A stretch of 64,000 nt of DNA. It comes from Pseudonocardia oceani (GTDB taxonomy: Bacteria > Actinomycetota > Actinomycetes > Mycobacteriales > Pseudonocardiaceae). The stretch covers positions 1,674,001 to 1,738,000 of the forward strand of contig NZ_JADQDF010000001.1 of assembly GCF_019263585.2 (NCBI RefSeq), in the 5' to 3' direction. Positions within the stretch are counted from its first letter, which is position 1. Each line of letters begins with the position of its first letter. The translations under genes and the position numbers were made by a program. Shown one piece after another: positions 8,210-19,632 of the stretch. Below the pieces are notes generated by a model, which ran no database searches, was not told the DNA's origin, and worked only from the letters and a program-made list of their open reading frames with translations.

Positions 8210-9444
8210 GCGCGTCGGTCGACCTCACCCGCGCCGACCTCCTCGGCGAGGACGAGGTCCGGGACCCCTACCCTCTGCTCGCGGCCCTGCGCGAGCACGA
8301 CCCGGTGCACTGGAGCGAGCGCTACCGGTCGTGGTTCGTCACCCGCTTCGACGACGTCTCGGCCGCCCTGCGCGACGAGCGCTTCTCCTCCGACCGCATC
8401 TCGCCCTACCGCCGCGCGAAGCTGGAGGGCCCCGACGCGGACCCGGGGGTGCGGGCGGCGTTCGGCGTCCTCGAGGACTGGATGGTCTTCAAGGACCCGC
8501 CCGACCACACCCGCCTGCGCAAGCTGCTGAGCCGCGTGTTCACCCCGCGCGCGGTCGACCGGGTGCGCCCGCGGATCATCGCGATCGCCGACGAGCTGCT
8601 CGACGCCGCCACCGCCGACGGCTCGGGCCGCACCGACCTGGTCCGCGACTACGCCTACCCGCTCACCGCGTCGGTGATCGCGGAGATGCTCGGCGTGCCC
8701 CGCCAGGACCGCGACCGCTTCAAGGACTGGTCCGACGCCATCACCGGACTGGTCTTCGGCGGGATGGGCGACGCCAACCGGCACACCGCCGGGGCCGACG
8801 GCATGGCCGAGCTGACGGCCTACCTCGCCGACCTGGTGCGCGCGCACGAGCGCGAGCCCGCCGACGACCTGCTCTCCGCGCTGGTCAGCGCCCGCGACGA
8901 CGACGACGCCCTGAGCCACGACGAGGTCATCTCGACCGGGGTGCTGCTGCTGTTCGCCGGCCACGAGACGACGACCAACCTCATCGGCAACGGCCTGCTC
9001 GCGCTGCTGCGCCACCCCGACCAGCGCCGCCTGCTCGACGCCGACCCGTCGCTGATCGGCGGGACGGTCGAGGAGCTGCTGCGCTACGACGGCCCGGCCA
9101 AGACGGTGGCGCGCCTGATGGCCGGCGACGTCGAGCTGCGTGGCCGCACGCTGCGCCGCGGCGACCGCGTGTTCCTCTGCCCGTCCTCGGCCAACCGCGA
9201 CCCGGCCGTCTTCGACGACCCCGACCGCCTCGACGTCACCCGCCGCCAGGGCCGCCAGCTCGGCTTCGGCGTCGGGCTGCACTACTGCCTGGGCGCACCG
9301 CTGGCCCGGCTGGAGGCGTCGGTCGCCATCCCGCGCGCGCTGGAGCGGCTGCCCGGGCTGCGCCCCGACGGCGACGCGCACCGGTGGCACCCGGTGCTGC
9401 TCTCGCGGGGGCTGCGGGAGTTCCCGGTGCGCTTCGACGCCTGA
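8206..9444 (+). CDS. Cytochrome P450
   Basis: 412-residue soluble bacterial P450. The I-helix oxygen-activation motif FAGHETTTN is at about 249-257, the ExxR helix EELLRY at about 288-293, and the heme-binding loop FGVGLHYCLGAPLARLE has the thiolate Cys361. All catalytic elements are present and the length is typical. GTG at 8206 overlaps the thiolase stop. It needs a ferredoxin and a reductase from elsewhere, since none is encoded here. In context it likely hydroxylates the substrate or an intermediate of the CoA-dependent pathway. CYP family cannot be assigned by eye. Confidence 0.9.
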   Translation: MSASVDLTRADLLGEDEVRDPYPLLAALREHDPVHWSERYRSWFVTRFDDVSAALRDERFSSDRISPYRRAKLEGPDADPGVRAAFGVLEDWMVFKDPPDHTRLRKLLSRVFTPRAVDRVRPRIIAIADELLDAATADGSGRTDLVRDYAYPLTASVIAEMLGVPRQDRDRFKDWSDAITGLVFGGMGDANRHTAGADGMAELTAYLADLVRAHEREPADDLLSALVSARDDDDALSHDEVISTGVLLLFAGHETTTNLIGNGLLALLRHPDQRRLLDADPSLIGGTVEELLRYDGPAKTVARLMAGDVELRGRTLRRGDRVFLCPSSANRDPAVFDDPDRLDVTRRQGRQLGFGVGLHYCLGAPLARLEASVAIPRALERLPGLRPDGDAHRWHPVLLSRGLREFPVRFDA

Positions 9445-9454
9445 GCGGGCCGCG

Positions 9455-10081
9455 TCAGGGCGTCGTCGGCATCGAGCGCGCCAGCGCCCGCATGCTGCCG
9501 CCCGCGACGAGCCCGCCCAGGGCCAGCGCGAACACCTCGTCGGCGAGCTCGAGGTCGGCGGCCTCGCCGCGCGGGGTGAACCAGTGCTGCATCCAGTCGA
9601 GCATCCCGACCAGCGCCCGCGCGACCGTCCGCGGCTCGGCGGGGAGCGAGAACTCGCCCGACGCGGCGCCCTCGGCCAGCAGCCCCTCGACGGCCGCCAT
9701 GTACCGGGCGTCCATCTCGCGGAACTCGGCGAACTTGGGCGACTGCTCCATGTGCCCGATGTGGCGCAGGTAGACGAACGCCGCCGGGTACCACTCGCTG
9801 AAGATCCGCACCTGCATCCGGATCAGCTCGCGCAGCCGCACCGCGACGGAGCTGCCGGTGTCCTGGCGCAACCGCTCCAGCTCGGCGAGCAGCGCCCGGG
9901 CGGGCTGCTCGACGACCGCGAGGAGCAGCTCCTCCTTGCCGCCGACGTAGTTGTAGATGCTGCCCTTGAGGATCCCGACGCGCGCGCCGATGCCCTCCAG
10001 CGTCGCGTTTTCGTAGCCGTGGTCGCGGAACTCCTCCCCCGCGGCGTGCAGGATCTCCGGCCAGCGGCTGGGACGGGGCAT
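9455..10081 (-). CDS. TetR family repressor
   Basis: 208-residue TetR-type regulator. The N-terminal DNA-binding domain (about 6-52) includes GYENATLEGIGARVGILKGSIYNY, and the C-terminal ligand domain is of the TetR_C type with FSEWYPAAFVYLRHI. ATG at 10081 is used; an upstream GTG in frame is possible. It is convergent with the P450 gene (11-nt gap) and divergent from the LAL regulator. As the only TetR in the catabolic island, it is a candidate repressor for the divergent control region at 6480-6680. Confidence 0.85.
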   Translation of the reverse strand: MPRPSRWPEILHAAGEEFRDHGYENATLEGIGARVGILKGSIYNYVGGKEELLLAVVEQPARALLAELERLRQDTGSSVAVRLRELIRMQVRIFSEWYPAAFVYLRHIGHMEQSPKFAEFREMDARYMAAVEGLLAEGAASGEFSLPAEPRTVARALVGMLDWMQHWFTPRGEAADLELADEVFALALGGLVAGGSMRALARSMPTTP

Positions 10082-10132
10082 GACGACTCCGGAGATGGGG
10101 GCGCGGGGGCCCTCGCATCGTAGGCTCCACCC

Positions 10133-12853
10133 GTGCCACAGAGGCTGTTCGGCCGCGACGCGGAGCTCGCCGCGCTGCGGGGCGCCGCCGACCCCCGCGC
10201 GCTCCCCCGGCCCCGCCTCGTCGTGGTCGAGGGCGAGGGCGGCATCGGCAAGACCAGCCTGGTGCGGGCGTTCGCCGACGCGACGCCGGTCCGCGTCCGG
10301 TGGGCGCAGGGCGCCGAGGAGGGCGCGCCCCCGTTCTGGCTGTGGCGCCAGCTCGTGCCGGAGGTGGTGCCCGACCCCGGCGGCGACCGGTTCGCACTGT
10401 TCGCCGACCTGCGCGACGCCCTCGCCGCCGACGGGGCCTGCCTGCTCGTCGTCGACGACGTGCAGTGGGTCGACGAACCCTCGCTGCTCGCCCTGCGCAC
10501 GCTGCTGCGCGACCCGGCGTGCGGTGCGACGGTCTGCTGCGCCACCCGCCGCACCGGCGAGGCCGGGCCCGGCTGGGAGCGGGTCGGGCCCGACCTGCTG
10601 TCCGGGCCGGACGTCGAGCGGCTGGCGCTGCACGGCCTCGACGACGACGCCGTCGCCGACGTCCTGCGCGCATCGGCGGGCCGCGACCTCGACGACGGCG
10701 AGGTGCGCGAGGCGACCCGCGCGAGCGGCGGCAACCCGCTGTTCCTGCGCGAGCTCGGCCGGCTGATCGCCGCGGGCACCGCGCCCGCCCGCGCGGACCT
10801 CGCCGAGATCGTCGCGGCGCGGGTACGGCGCCTCCCCCCCGACGCCCAGCGGCTGCTCGGCGCGGCGGCGCTGCTCGCCGAGGAGTTCGAGCTGACCGTC
10901 GTCGCCCGGCTGCTCGACCTCCCGACGTCGGCGTGCCTGCCCGCCGTCGGCGACGCCCTGGCCGCGGGCCTGCTGCACGACGCGGGCGGCGGGCGGTTCC
11001 GCTTCTCCCACGGACTGGTGCGCACCGCGCTGGACGCGACGACGCCGCTGCAGCGGGCCGTCGTCCTGCACGTGCGGGCCGCACGGGCGCTGGAGGACCT
11101 GCACCGCGACGGCCTGCCGCGGGTGTCGGCCGACATCGCCCGCCACTGGGCCGCCGTCGCGGTCACCGGCGAGCGGGAGCCCGCCGTCGCGTGGGCGCGG
11201 CGCGCCGCGCAGGACGCCACCCACGCGCTGGCCCACGAGGAGGCGGCGCGGCTGTGGACCTCGGCCCTGCACTGCGGCGGTCCCGCGCTCGCCGCCGACG
11301 AGCGGGCGGGGCTGCTCCTCGGGCTCGCCGCGGCGCAGGTCGCGTCCGGGCGGTTCGCGGAGGCGCTGGCCGCGTGCCGGGAGGCCGTCGCGCTGGCCGA
11401 GGACGCCGGGCGCCTCGACCTCGTCGCGGAGGCGGCGCTGACGCTGGACGCGGTCGGCGACGGCAGCTGGGACCGCAGCGTGCGCACCTGGTGCCGGCGC
11501 GCCCTCGACGACCCGGACGCGGGCCCGGCGCGCCGCGCGCGGCTGCTGGCCCGCCTGGCCGAGGCCCTCGTGTACGGCGGCGAGCCCGCGGCGGCCGTCG
11601 AACCGGCGGCACGGGCCCTGGAGCTGGCCGAACCGAGCGGGGACGGCGACGCGCTCGTCGCCGCCCTCCGCGCCCGCCAGCTCACGTGCAGCGGGCCCGA
11701 CCACACCGCCGTGCGGGCCGACCTCGCCACCCGGATGACCGCGCTCGGGGAGCGGCTGCGCCGGCCTGCGGTCGAGATGTGGGGGCGGCTGTGGGCCGTC
11801 GACGTGGCCTTCGAGCGCGGGGACCTGGCCCGGGTCGCCGCCGAGGCCACGTCCCTGGCCTGGTGCGTCGAGCAGCAGCGCAGCCCGTTCGCGGCCTGGC
11901 ACCTCTCGGTCGTGCGGGCGGCGCTGGCGCAGGCGCGCGGCGAGCTCGACCGGGCCCGCGAGCTGGGCGACGAGGGCTTCCGGGCGGTGGCGGGCACCGG
12001 CCACCCGGCCGCGCTGGGCACCCGCCTGTCCCTGCTCGGCGCGATCGGCCACCACGCCGGGTACGCCGAGGAGACGTTCGGGCCGCCCGGGGGCACGTTC
12101 GTCGACCCGGGCGACGTCCGCACGGCGCTGTTCAGCCGGCTCGGTCCCGCACTGGCGCTCGCCGAGAGCGGCCGGCTCGACGAGGCCGCGCACCTCTACC
12201 GGCTCACCGGGCCGCCCCGCGACTGGGACGTCCCGCCCTACTTCCTCCTGCCCGCGCTGGCCGCCGGCGCCGGCGTCGCCGTCCTGCTCGACCTCCCCGA
12301 CGACGTGGCCTGGTTCCGCGCGGCGCTGCGGGACCGGCGGTCCGGGCACCTCGTGGGCGGGGGCGGCACCGCGAGCTACCTCGGTCCCGTCGACCTGGTC
12401 CTGGGCCGGTGCGCCTCCGCACTGGGCGACCTCGACGACGCCGCCGCCCTGCTCGCCGACGCCCTGGCCACGAGCGAGCGGATCGGCGCCCCGGGGTTCG
12501 CCGTGGAGGCGGCCTGCGAGCTCGCCGCGGTCCGGCTGCGCCGGCGGGAGCCCGACGCGGCGCGGGCGCTGCTGTCCCGGGTCCGCCCGGACGCGCAGCG
12601 GATGGGGATGGCGCCCTGGGTCCGGCGCATCGACGCCCTGCTGGGCGGCGGCGCGGGCCCGCTAACGCCGCGCGAGCAGGAGATCGCCGACCTCGTGGCG
12701 CTGGGCCGGTCCAACCGCGAGATCGCCGACGCGCTCGTCCTGTCGACCCGCACGGTCGGCAACCACGTCCAGCACATCCTCACCAAGCTGGGCTTCACCA
12801 ACCGCAGCCAGGTCGCGGCGTGGGTGGTCGCGCGCGGGGAGCGGCGGGGATGA
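10133..12853 (+). CDS. LAL-type LuxR regulator with AAA ATPase
   Basis: 906-residue large ATP-binding LuxR regulator. Walker A GEGGIGKTS is at about 34-42, Walker B LLVVDDVQWVDE at about 104-115, a long helical TPR-like middle follows, and a LuxR helix-turn-helix (about 843-903) starts LTPREQEIADLVALG. GTG at 10133 directly follows the TetR intergenic region; TAGGCT (10121-10126) could serve as a -10 for a nearly leaderless mRNA. LAL proteins activate nearby operons in response to nucleotide and ligand binding. The two small genes at 12946-13787 are the obvious candidates here. Confidence 0.9.
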   Translation: MPQRLFGRDAELAALRGAADPRALPRPRLVVVEGEGGIGKTSLVRAFADATPVRVRWAQGAEEGAPPFWLWRQLVPEVVPDPGGDRFALFADLRDALAADGACLLVVDDVQWVDEPSLLALRTLLRDPACGATVCCATRRTGEAGPGWERVGPDLLSGPDVERLALHGLDDDAVADVLRASAGRDLDDGEVREATRASGGNPLFLRELGRLIAAGTAPARADLAEIVAARVRRLPPDAQRLLGAAALLAEEFELTVVARLLDLPTSACLPAVGDALAAGLLHDAGGGRFRFSHGLVRTALDATTPLQRAVVLHVRAARALEDLHRDGLPRVSADIARHWAAVAVTGEREPAVAWARRAAQDATHALAHEEAARLWTSALHCGGPALAADERAGLLLGLAAAQVASGRFAEALAACREAVALAEDAGRLDLVAEAALTLDAVGDGSWDRSVRTWCRRALDDPDAGPARRARLLARLAEALVYGGEPAAAVEPAARALELAEPSGDGDALVAALRARQLTCSGPDHTAVRADLATRMTALGERLRRPAVEMWGRLWAVDVAFERGDLARVAAEATSLAWCVEQQRSPFAAWHLSVVRAALAQARGELDRARELGDEGFRAVAGTGHPAALGTRLSLLGAIGHHAGYAEETFGPPGGTFVDPGDVRTALFSRLGPALALAESGRLDEAAHLYRLTGPPRDWDVPPYFLLPALAAGAGVAVLLDLPDDVAWFRAALRDRRSGHLVGGGGTASYLGPVDLVLGRCASALGDLDDAAALLADALATSERIGAPGFAVEAACELAAVRLRRREPDAARALLSRVRPDAQRMGMAPWVRRIDALLGGGAGPLTPREQEIADLVALGRSNREIADALVLSTRTVGNHVQHILTKLGFTNRSQVAAWVVARGERRG

Positions 12854-12945
12854 GTAGCCGGTTGAGTACTTCGCCCGGCGCCCCCGCGGCCGCGCGTCCC
12901 TAGCGTTCCCGGCGTCCCCACCCGACGCGGCACCAGGAGCACCCG

Positions 12946-13224
12946 ATGACCTACGTCCACATCACCCGCGGGCCGGAAGGGCTCGCCGACTACGAGCGGG
13001 TCGAGCGCGAGCTGGGCCCCGCCGCCGTGCCCGGGCGGCTCGGCCACCACGTCGGGACGGCCGACGGGCGGCTCGTCGTCGTCGACGTCTGGGACTCCCG
13101 CGCCGACGCCGACCGGTTCGCCGCCGAGCGTCTGTTCCCCGCGTTCGAGCGGGCCGGGGTGCGTCCGGACCCCTCGACCGACGTCACGGCGTTCGAGCCG
13201 GTCGCCCCGGGGACGTCGTCGTGA
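12946..13224 (+). CDS. Small ABM-like domain protein, function unknown
   Basis: 92-residue soluble protein with the pattern of a dimeric alpha/beta-barrel (ABM/ferredoxin-like) domain: MTYVHITRGPEG, a central DGRLVVVDVWDSRADADRF and ERLFPAFERAG. Similar proteins are small monooxygenases or ligand-binding dimers, but the active-site residues cannot be judged here. CAGGAGCACCC precedes the ATG. It overlaps the downstream membrane-protein gene by 4 nt and follows the LAL gene by 92 bp. That gap holds TAGCGT at 12902-12907, a possible -10. Confidence 0.7.
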   Translation: MTYVHITRGPEGLADYERVERELGPAAVPGRLGHHVGTADGRLVVVDVWDSRADADRFAAERLFPAFERAGVRPDPSTDVTAFEPVAPGTSS

Positions 13225-13787
13225 ACGCCCGGGTCCTGGCGTCCGCCGGCGCCGCGCTCGCCGGCCTGGGCGCCCTCTACGCGTTCGCGCTGCTGCTCGG
13301 GATGCCCGACCCGGCGTGGTCGTACCTGGCCCGCGGCGTGGTGCACCTGGGCGAGCTCGCCGTGCTCCTGGCCGTCGCCGTGAGCGGGGCGGCCGGCTCC
13401 GGGCTGCTCGCGCGCGTCGGCGTCGGGCTCGCCGTGCTGGGGCAGCTGGCGCTCGCGGTGGCCGAGTGGACGCTGCTGGCCGCCCCGGACCTCAGCATGA
13501 CCCTGTTCGCCGTCGGGCCGAACCTCACCGGGCTCGGTCTGGTCCTGACCGGGATCGCGGTGGTCCGCACCGGCCTGCTGACCGGGTGGCACCGGTGGAC
13601 GGTGCTCGCGCTCGGCGCCTACGTGTTCCTCGTGATGACGCCGGCGATCATCGTGTCGGGCGGGCCGCCCGCCCCCCTCGGGCTGTGGGCGCTCGCCGTC
13701 TGGGGCCTGCTGTGGGTGCTCATCGCGGTGTCCGTCCTCGCCGGGACGACGGCGGAGCGGCGGGCCGGCGCGCCGGCCGCGGCGTAG
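13221..13787 (+). CDS. Six-TM integral membrane protein, unknown
   Basis: 188-residue, strongly hydrophobic protein with about five or six predicted membrane helices (first about 5-25; others around 40-58, 65-88, 92-112, 118-140, 148-172) and a short charged C-terminus. I recognise no family motif. GTG at 13221 overlaps the stop of the ABM-like gene (GTGA), so the pair is co-translated. The LAL gene lies directly upstream and may control the pair. Confidence 0.7.
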   Translation: MNARVLASAGAALAGLGALYAFALLLGMPDPAWSYLARGVVHLGELAVLLAVAVSGAAGSGLLARVGVGLAVLGQLALAVAEWTLLAAPDLSMTLFAVGPNLTGLGLVLTGIAVVRTGLLTGWHRWTVLALGAYVFLVMTPAIIVSGGPPAPLGLWALAVWGLLWVLIAVSVLAGTTAERRAGAPAAA

Positions 13788-13800
13788 ACCCCCCGGACGC

Positions 13801-13839
13801 ACGGAACCGGCCCTGCCGAGGTGGCCGGGCCGGTCCCGT
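13801..13839. terminator. Bidirectional hairpin between convergent genes
   Basis: Stem of about 17 bp with two mismatches: the left arm begins ACGGAACCGGCCC, the loop is about GAGGT, and the right arm ends GGGCCGGTCCCGT. It lies between the stop at 13787 and the katG stop at 13852. There is no long T tract, as usual for actinobacterial terminators. Confidence 0.65.
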
Positions 13840-13851
13840 GTGGTGGTGGGA

Positions 13852-16549
<2,698 letters not shown>

Positions 16550-16552
16550 TTC

Positions 16553-16567
16553 CTTGAATGAATCAAG
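16553..16567. promoter_or_regulatory. FurA operator candidate
   Basis: CTTGA, five bases ATGAA, TCAAG: a perfect 5-bp-arm inverted repeat and an unusually AT-rich patch, 4 bp upstream of the furA start. FurA/CatR sites in actinobacteria lie at this position and are AT-rich inverted repeats, so autoregulation of furA-katG is likely. The same site could also affect the divergent VOC gene at 16662. Confidence 0.6.
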
Positions 16568-16661
16568 ATTGTGCTCGACGCGCCCACGGTTGCCCCCGCG
16601 GCGACGGCACGATCATGCTGGCCCGGCAGTCCCGCATCCGCCTCGACGACGAGGAGCACCC

Positions 16662-17066
16662 ATGGCGCCCTTCCCCGGCATCCAGCACGTCGCGATCACC
16701 GTGACCGACCTGGCGCGCAGCACGGCCTGGTACACGAACCTCTTCGGCTCCGAGCCGGTCCTGGACGAGGACGAGGAGTCGGGCACGTTCCACCACACGG
16801 TGTTCGCGCTCGACGGCGGCATGCTGTTCGGCCTGCACACGCACATGGGCGCGGAGAGCGGCGAGCCGGCCGACGAGCGCCGCACGGGCCTCGACCACAT
16901 CGGCTTCGCCCTCCCCGGCTTCGTCGCCCTGGAGCAGTGGGCCGCCCGCCTGACGGCGCTGGGCATCGAGCACGGCGGCATCAAGAAGGCGAGCTACGGC
17001 AGCGGCATCTCGTTCCGCGACCCCGACAACATCGCGCTCGAGTTCTTCATCGCGCCCGGCACCTGA
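16662..17066 (+). CDS. VOC family (glyoxalase/bleomycin-resistance) protein
   Basis: 134-residue single-domain vicinal-oxygen-chelate protein built of two beta-alpha-beta-beta-beta modules: IQHVAITVTDLARSTAWYTNLFG at the start and LDHIGFALPG in the middle. Candidate metal ligands are His9 of the first module, His in LDHIGF and a glutamate in NIALEFF near the end. The reaction cannot be assigned; members include glyoxalases, dioxygenases and antibiotic-binding proteins. GAGGAG precedes the ATG at 16662. It diverges from furA, so it may belong to the oxidative-stress response, which is only suggested by position. Confidence 0.8.
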   Translation: MAPFPGIQHVAITVTDLARSTAWYTNLFGSEPVLDEDEESGTFHHTVFALDGGMLFGLHTHMGAESGEPADERRTGLDHIGFALPGFVALEQWAARLTALGIEHGGIKKASYGSGISFRDPDNIALEFFIAPGT

Positions 17067-17325
17067 CCACCGGGCACCTGACCACCCGGGCAGGGCGGGT
17101 CCGCGTCCCGGCGCGGCACCCGCTCGTCGGTCACCGTCGGTAGCGACCTGCCGCCGCCGACGACCACTCCTGACCCGGCGCGGGGCCGGAACCCGGCCCG
17201 CCACCCGGCGACGTCACCCGTTGTCGACCGCCGTCCCCCTTGCGCCGCCACACGTTCGGGTGCGGTCGGTCGTCCGCTCCCCACCGCCGCCGCACACTGG
17301 CGCCGCCGGCAGGGGGGGTGGACCG

Positions 17326-18651
17326 ATGACCACGACGGACGTCACGACGACGACGCAGCGCGACCGGACGCAGCGCGACGGGCTGCTCGTCCTCGGGCTG
17401 GGCAGCGCGCTCGTGTTCGGCGTCCTCAGCCGCGGCGGCTTCCCCACCGGCGACGCCGTGACGGTCCTGCTGCTCGTGGCGGTCGCGGCCGTGGCGCGCG
17501 CCCGGGTCCGGCGGGAGGTCCCGCGGCCGGTCGCGGTCTGCGTGGCGGCGCTGCTGGGCCTCGCCGTCTGGTCGGTCGGGCTCGCGCTGCGGCACGGCGA
17601 CGCCGCCGGCGGCGTTCCCGCCGCGGCGCTGCTCTGCGGACTCGCCGCCTCGGCCTGGACCGCGTCCGGTCTCGACGCCGCCGGCCGCCGGGTCCTGCAC
17701 GCCGTGGTCCTGACCTGCGGGGTCGTCGTCGCGGGGACGGGCTGGGCCGGTGTCGCCCTGCACGTCGAGCCGCTGGCGCTGGTGTCGTCGGGCCTGTGGC
17801 GGGCGTCCTCGACGCTGACCTACGCCAACGCGGCGGCGGCGTTCCTCGTGCTCGCGCTGCTGCTCGCCGTCACGGTCCTGCCCGCGCGGCGCCGGACCAC
17901 GCTCGTCACGGTATCGGTGCTGCTGCTCGGGCTGGTGGCCACGATGAGCCGGGCCGGGCTGGTGACGCTCGGCGTCGGGGTGCTGGTGCTGCTCGCCTCG
18001 GGCCCACACCGGGCGCGGCTGCGCCCGCTGTGGCCGGTGCTGCCGGCCGTGGCCGTGGCCGCCGCCGGGCTCCTGCCCGCCCTGCCCGCCGCCGCCGGAC
18101 CGCAGCCGCTCGCCGCGCCGGCCGGTCTGGCGTGCGGGACGGGGATCCTGCTCCTGCGCCGGAGGGTCGCAGTGGTGCTGGTGGTCGCCGCGGCCGCCAC
18201 CGTCGTCCTGGCCGTGCCGGCGAGCACGCTGACCGGCATCGCCTCGACCCGGCTCTCCACGACCTCCGCCGAGCGCGACGACCTCCGCCGCGTCACCGCC
18301 GAGCAGTTCCTGGCCGCGCCGCTGACCGGCACCGGCCCCGGGCGGCTCGACCTCGTCTACCTCGACCACACCGGGACGCTGGTGCAGGCGCAGTACACCC
18401 ACGACGAGTACCTGCAGACCGCGGCCGAGACCGGTGTCGTCGGCCTGGGTCTCGCGGTGGCGGCGCTGGGCGCGCTCGCCGCGGGTGCGGTCCGGCGGTG
18501 GCGCACCGCCGCCGGGCCGCCCGTGCTCGCGCTCCTCGCCGCCTTCGCGGTGCACAGCACCGCGGACTTCCTCTGGCACATCCCGGTGCTGCCGCTGCTC
18601 CTGGTGGTCTGCGCCGTCTCCCACCCCGCACCACCGATGGAGGAACCGTGA
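17326..18651 (+). CDS. O-antigen ligase (Wzy_C)-like membrane protein
   Basis: 441-residue polytopic membrane protein with about ten or eleven helices and a large extracytoplasmic loop carrying the O-antigen ligase/polymerase signature GTGPG...YTHDEYLQTAAETGVVGL (about 345-385). This matches the PF04932 family, whose members join glycans to lipid carriers or polymerise surface polysaccharide. ATG at 17326 follows a G-rich ribosome site; an upstream frame from 17221 has proline-rich, poorly coding sequence. It overlaps the next gene by 4 nt (GTGA). The 259-bp gap upstream contains a 14-bp direct repeat around the VOC stop and nothing else recognised. Confidence 0.8.
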   Translation: MTTTDVTTTTQRDRTQRDGLLVLGLGSALVFGVLSRGGFPTGDAVTVLLLVAVAAVARARVRREVPRPVAVCVAALLGLAVWSVGLALRHGDAAGGVPAAALLCGLAASAWTASGLDAAGRRVLHAVVLTCGVVVAGTGWAGVALHVEPLALVSSGLWRASSTLTYANAAAAFLVLALLLAVTVLPARRRTTLVTVSVLLLGLVATMSRAGLVTLGVGVLVLLASGPHRARLRPLWPVLPAVAVAAAGLLPALPAAAGPQPLAAPAGLACGTGILLLRRRVAVVLVVAAAATVVLAVPASTLTGIASTRLSTTSAERDDLRRVTAEQFLAAPLTGTGPGRLDLVYLDHTGTLVQAQYTHDEYLQTAAETGVVGLGLAVAALGALAAGAVRRWRTAAGPPVLALLAAFAVHSTADFLWHIPVLPLLLVVCAVSHPAPPMEEP

Positions 18652-19031
18652 AGATCGCCCGCAGGACCCTCGCCGAGAGCGCGCTGGTGCTCGCCGTCGG
18701 CGCCGTGCTGGCCACGTCCGGCGGGGTGACCGCCGCGCTGTCGCTGGTCGGTCACGAGACCGCCCCGGTGCAGGCGTCGAGCCTCCCGGTGGCCGGCAGC
18801 AGCGCGCCGGACCGGTGCGTCGACGTGACCGTGCCGGGCGTGCAGGTCAGCGTCGGGTCGGCCAGCGCACCGGCCGGCTGCGTGGTGGTCGACGTGCCCG
18901 GCCCCGTCGGCGCGAGCAGCCTGCCGGTGGGCCTCCCCGTGGGCGCCGCCGGCGCACCGGTGGCGCAGTCGAGCGCGCCGCGGTGCGTCAGCGTGATGAC
19001 GCCCGTCGGGCAGGTGCGATCCGGCTGCTGA
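18648..19031 (+). CDS. Small exported protein with four cysteines
   Basis: 127-residue protein. An N-terminal hydrophobic segment (about 12-35) acts as signal or anchor, followed by a low-complexity Ala/Ser/Val/Pro-rich region with the repeated words SSLPV and SSAP. Four cysteines fall in two similar blocks (RCVDVTVPGVQV and RCVSVMTPVGQV), which suggests a duplicated short module with disulfides. I recognise no family. GTG overlaps the stop of the O-antigen-ligase-like gene, so the pair is probably one unit; the small protein could be a partner or substrate at the cell surface. Confidence 0.65.
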   Translation: MKIARRTLAESALVLAVGAVLATSGGVTAALSLVGHETAPVQASSLPVAGSSAPDRCVDVTVPGVQVSVGSASAPAGCVVVDVPGPVGASSLPVGLPVGAAGAPVAQSSAPRCVSVMTPVGQVRSGC

Positions 19032-19045
19032 CGCTCTGCGTCAGC
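19027..19045. terminator. Hairpin spanning two convergent stop codons
   Basis: GCTGACGC, loop TCT, GCGTCAGC: a perfect 8-bp stem. The TGA of the small exported protein (19029-19031) lies in the left arm and the TGA of msrA (complement of 19041-19043) in the right arm, so one structure ends both genes. Confidence 0.6.
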
Positions 19046-19550
19046 GGGCCGTGGCCTCGCGGCGGGGCAGCACCCAGTCGGGCCGCACGAAGTGGCAGGT
19101 GTAGCCGTAGGGGTACTTCTGCAGGTAGTCCTGGTGCTCCTCCTCCGCCTCCCAGAACGCACCGGCGGGGGCGACGTCGGTGGTGACGCGGCCGGGCCAG
19201 ATGCCCGATGCGTCGACGTCGGCGATCGTGTCCAGGGCGATCCGCTTCTGCTCGTCGCTCGTGTAGTAGATCGCCGAGCGGTAGCTGCGGCCCACGTCGT
19301 TGCCCTGCCGGTCCTTCGTGGACGGGTCGTGGATCTGGAAGAAGAACTCCAGGATCTCGCGGTAGGAGATGACATCGGGGTCGTAGACGACCTCGACGGC
19401 CTCCGCGTGGTCGCCGTGGTTGCGGTAGGTCGCGTTCGGGGTGTCCCCGCCGGAGTAGCCGACGCGGGTCGAGACGATGCCGGGGCGCTTGCGCAGCAGC
19501 TCCTGGGCACCCCAGAAGCACCCGCCCGCGAGGATGGCCGTGTCGGTCAT
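19041..19550 (-). CDS. msrA: Peptide-methionine (S)-S-oxide reductase MsrA
   Basis: 169-residue repair enzyme reducing the S epimer of methionine sulfoxide. The active-site GCFWG gives Cys11, and the conserved [11 protein letters not shown] and [15 protein letters not shown] segments are present, with typical length. ATG at 19550 has TTTGGAGG upstream. The C-terminus lacks an obvious resolving cysteine pair, so recycling may depend on Cys residues elsewhere in the fold (YTCHF) and thioredoxin or mycoredoxin. It is a single gene, convergent with the small exported protein and divergent from the DUF2231 gene. Confidence 0.95.
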   Translation of the reverse strand: MTDTAILAGGCFWGAQELLRKRPGIVSTRVGYSGGDTPNATYRNHGDHAEAVEVVYDPDVISYREILEFFFQIHDPSTKDRQGNDVGRSYRSAIYYTSDEQKRIALDTIADVDASGIWPGRVTTDVAPAGAFWEAEEEHQDYLQKYPYGYTCHFVRPDWVLPRREATAR

Positions 19551-19632
19551 GGTGCGAACCTCCAAAGGTCGTTGCTCTATCCCGAACACACCGATCGTGG
19601 ACGATGTTCCGCGCGTCCACCACACTGCCGCG

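Noticed and set aside
9455..12349. Very long open frame (over 900 codons) on the minus strand across the LAL gene
   Set aside because: It is antisense to a clearly coding gene; its amino-acid composition (Arg, Gly, Ala, Pro) is that of a shadow frame caused by high GC, and only its last 208 codons (the TetR gene) are real.
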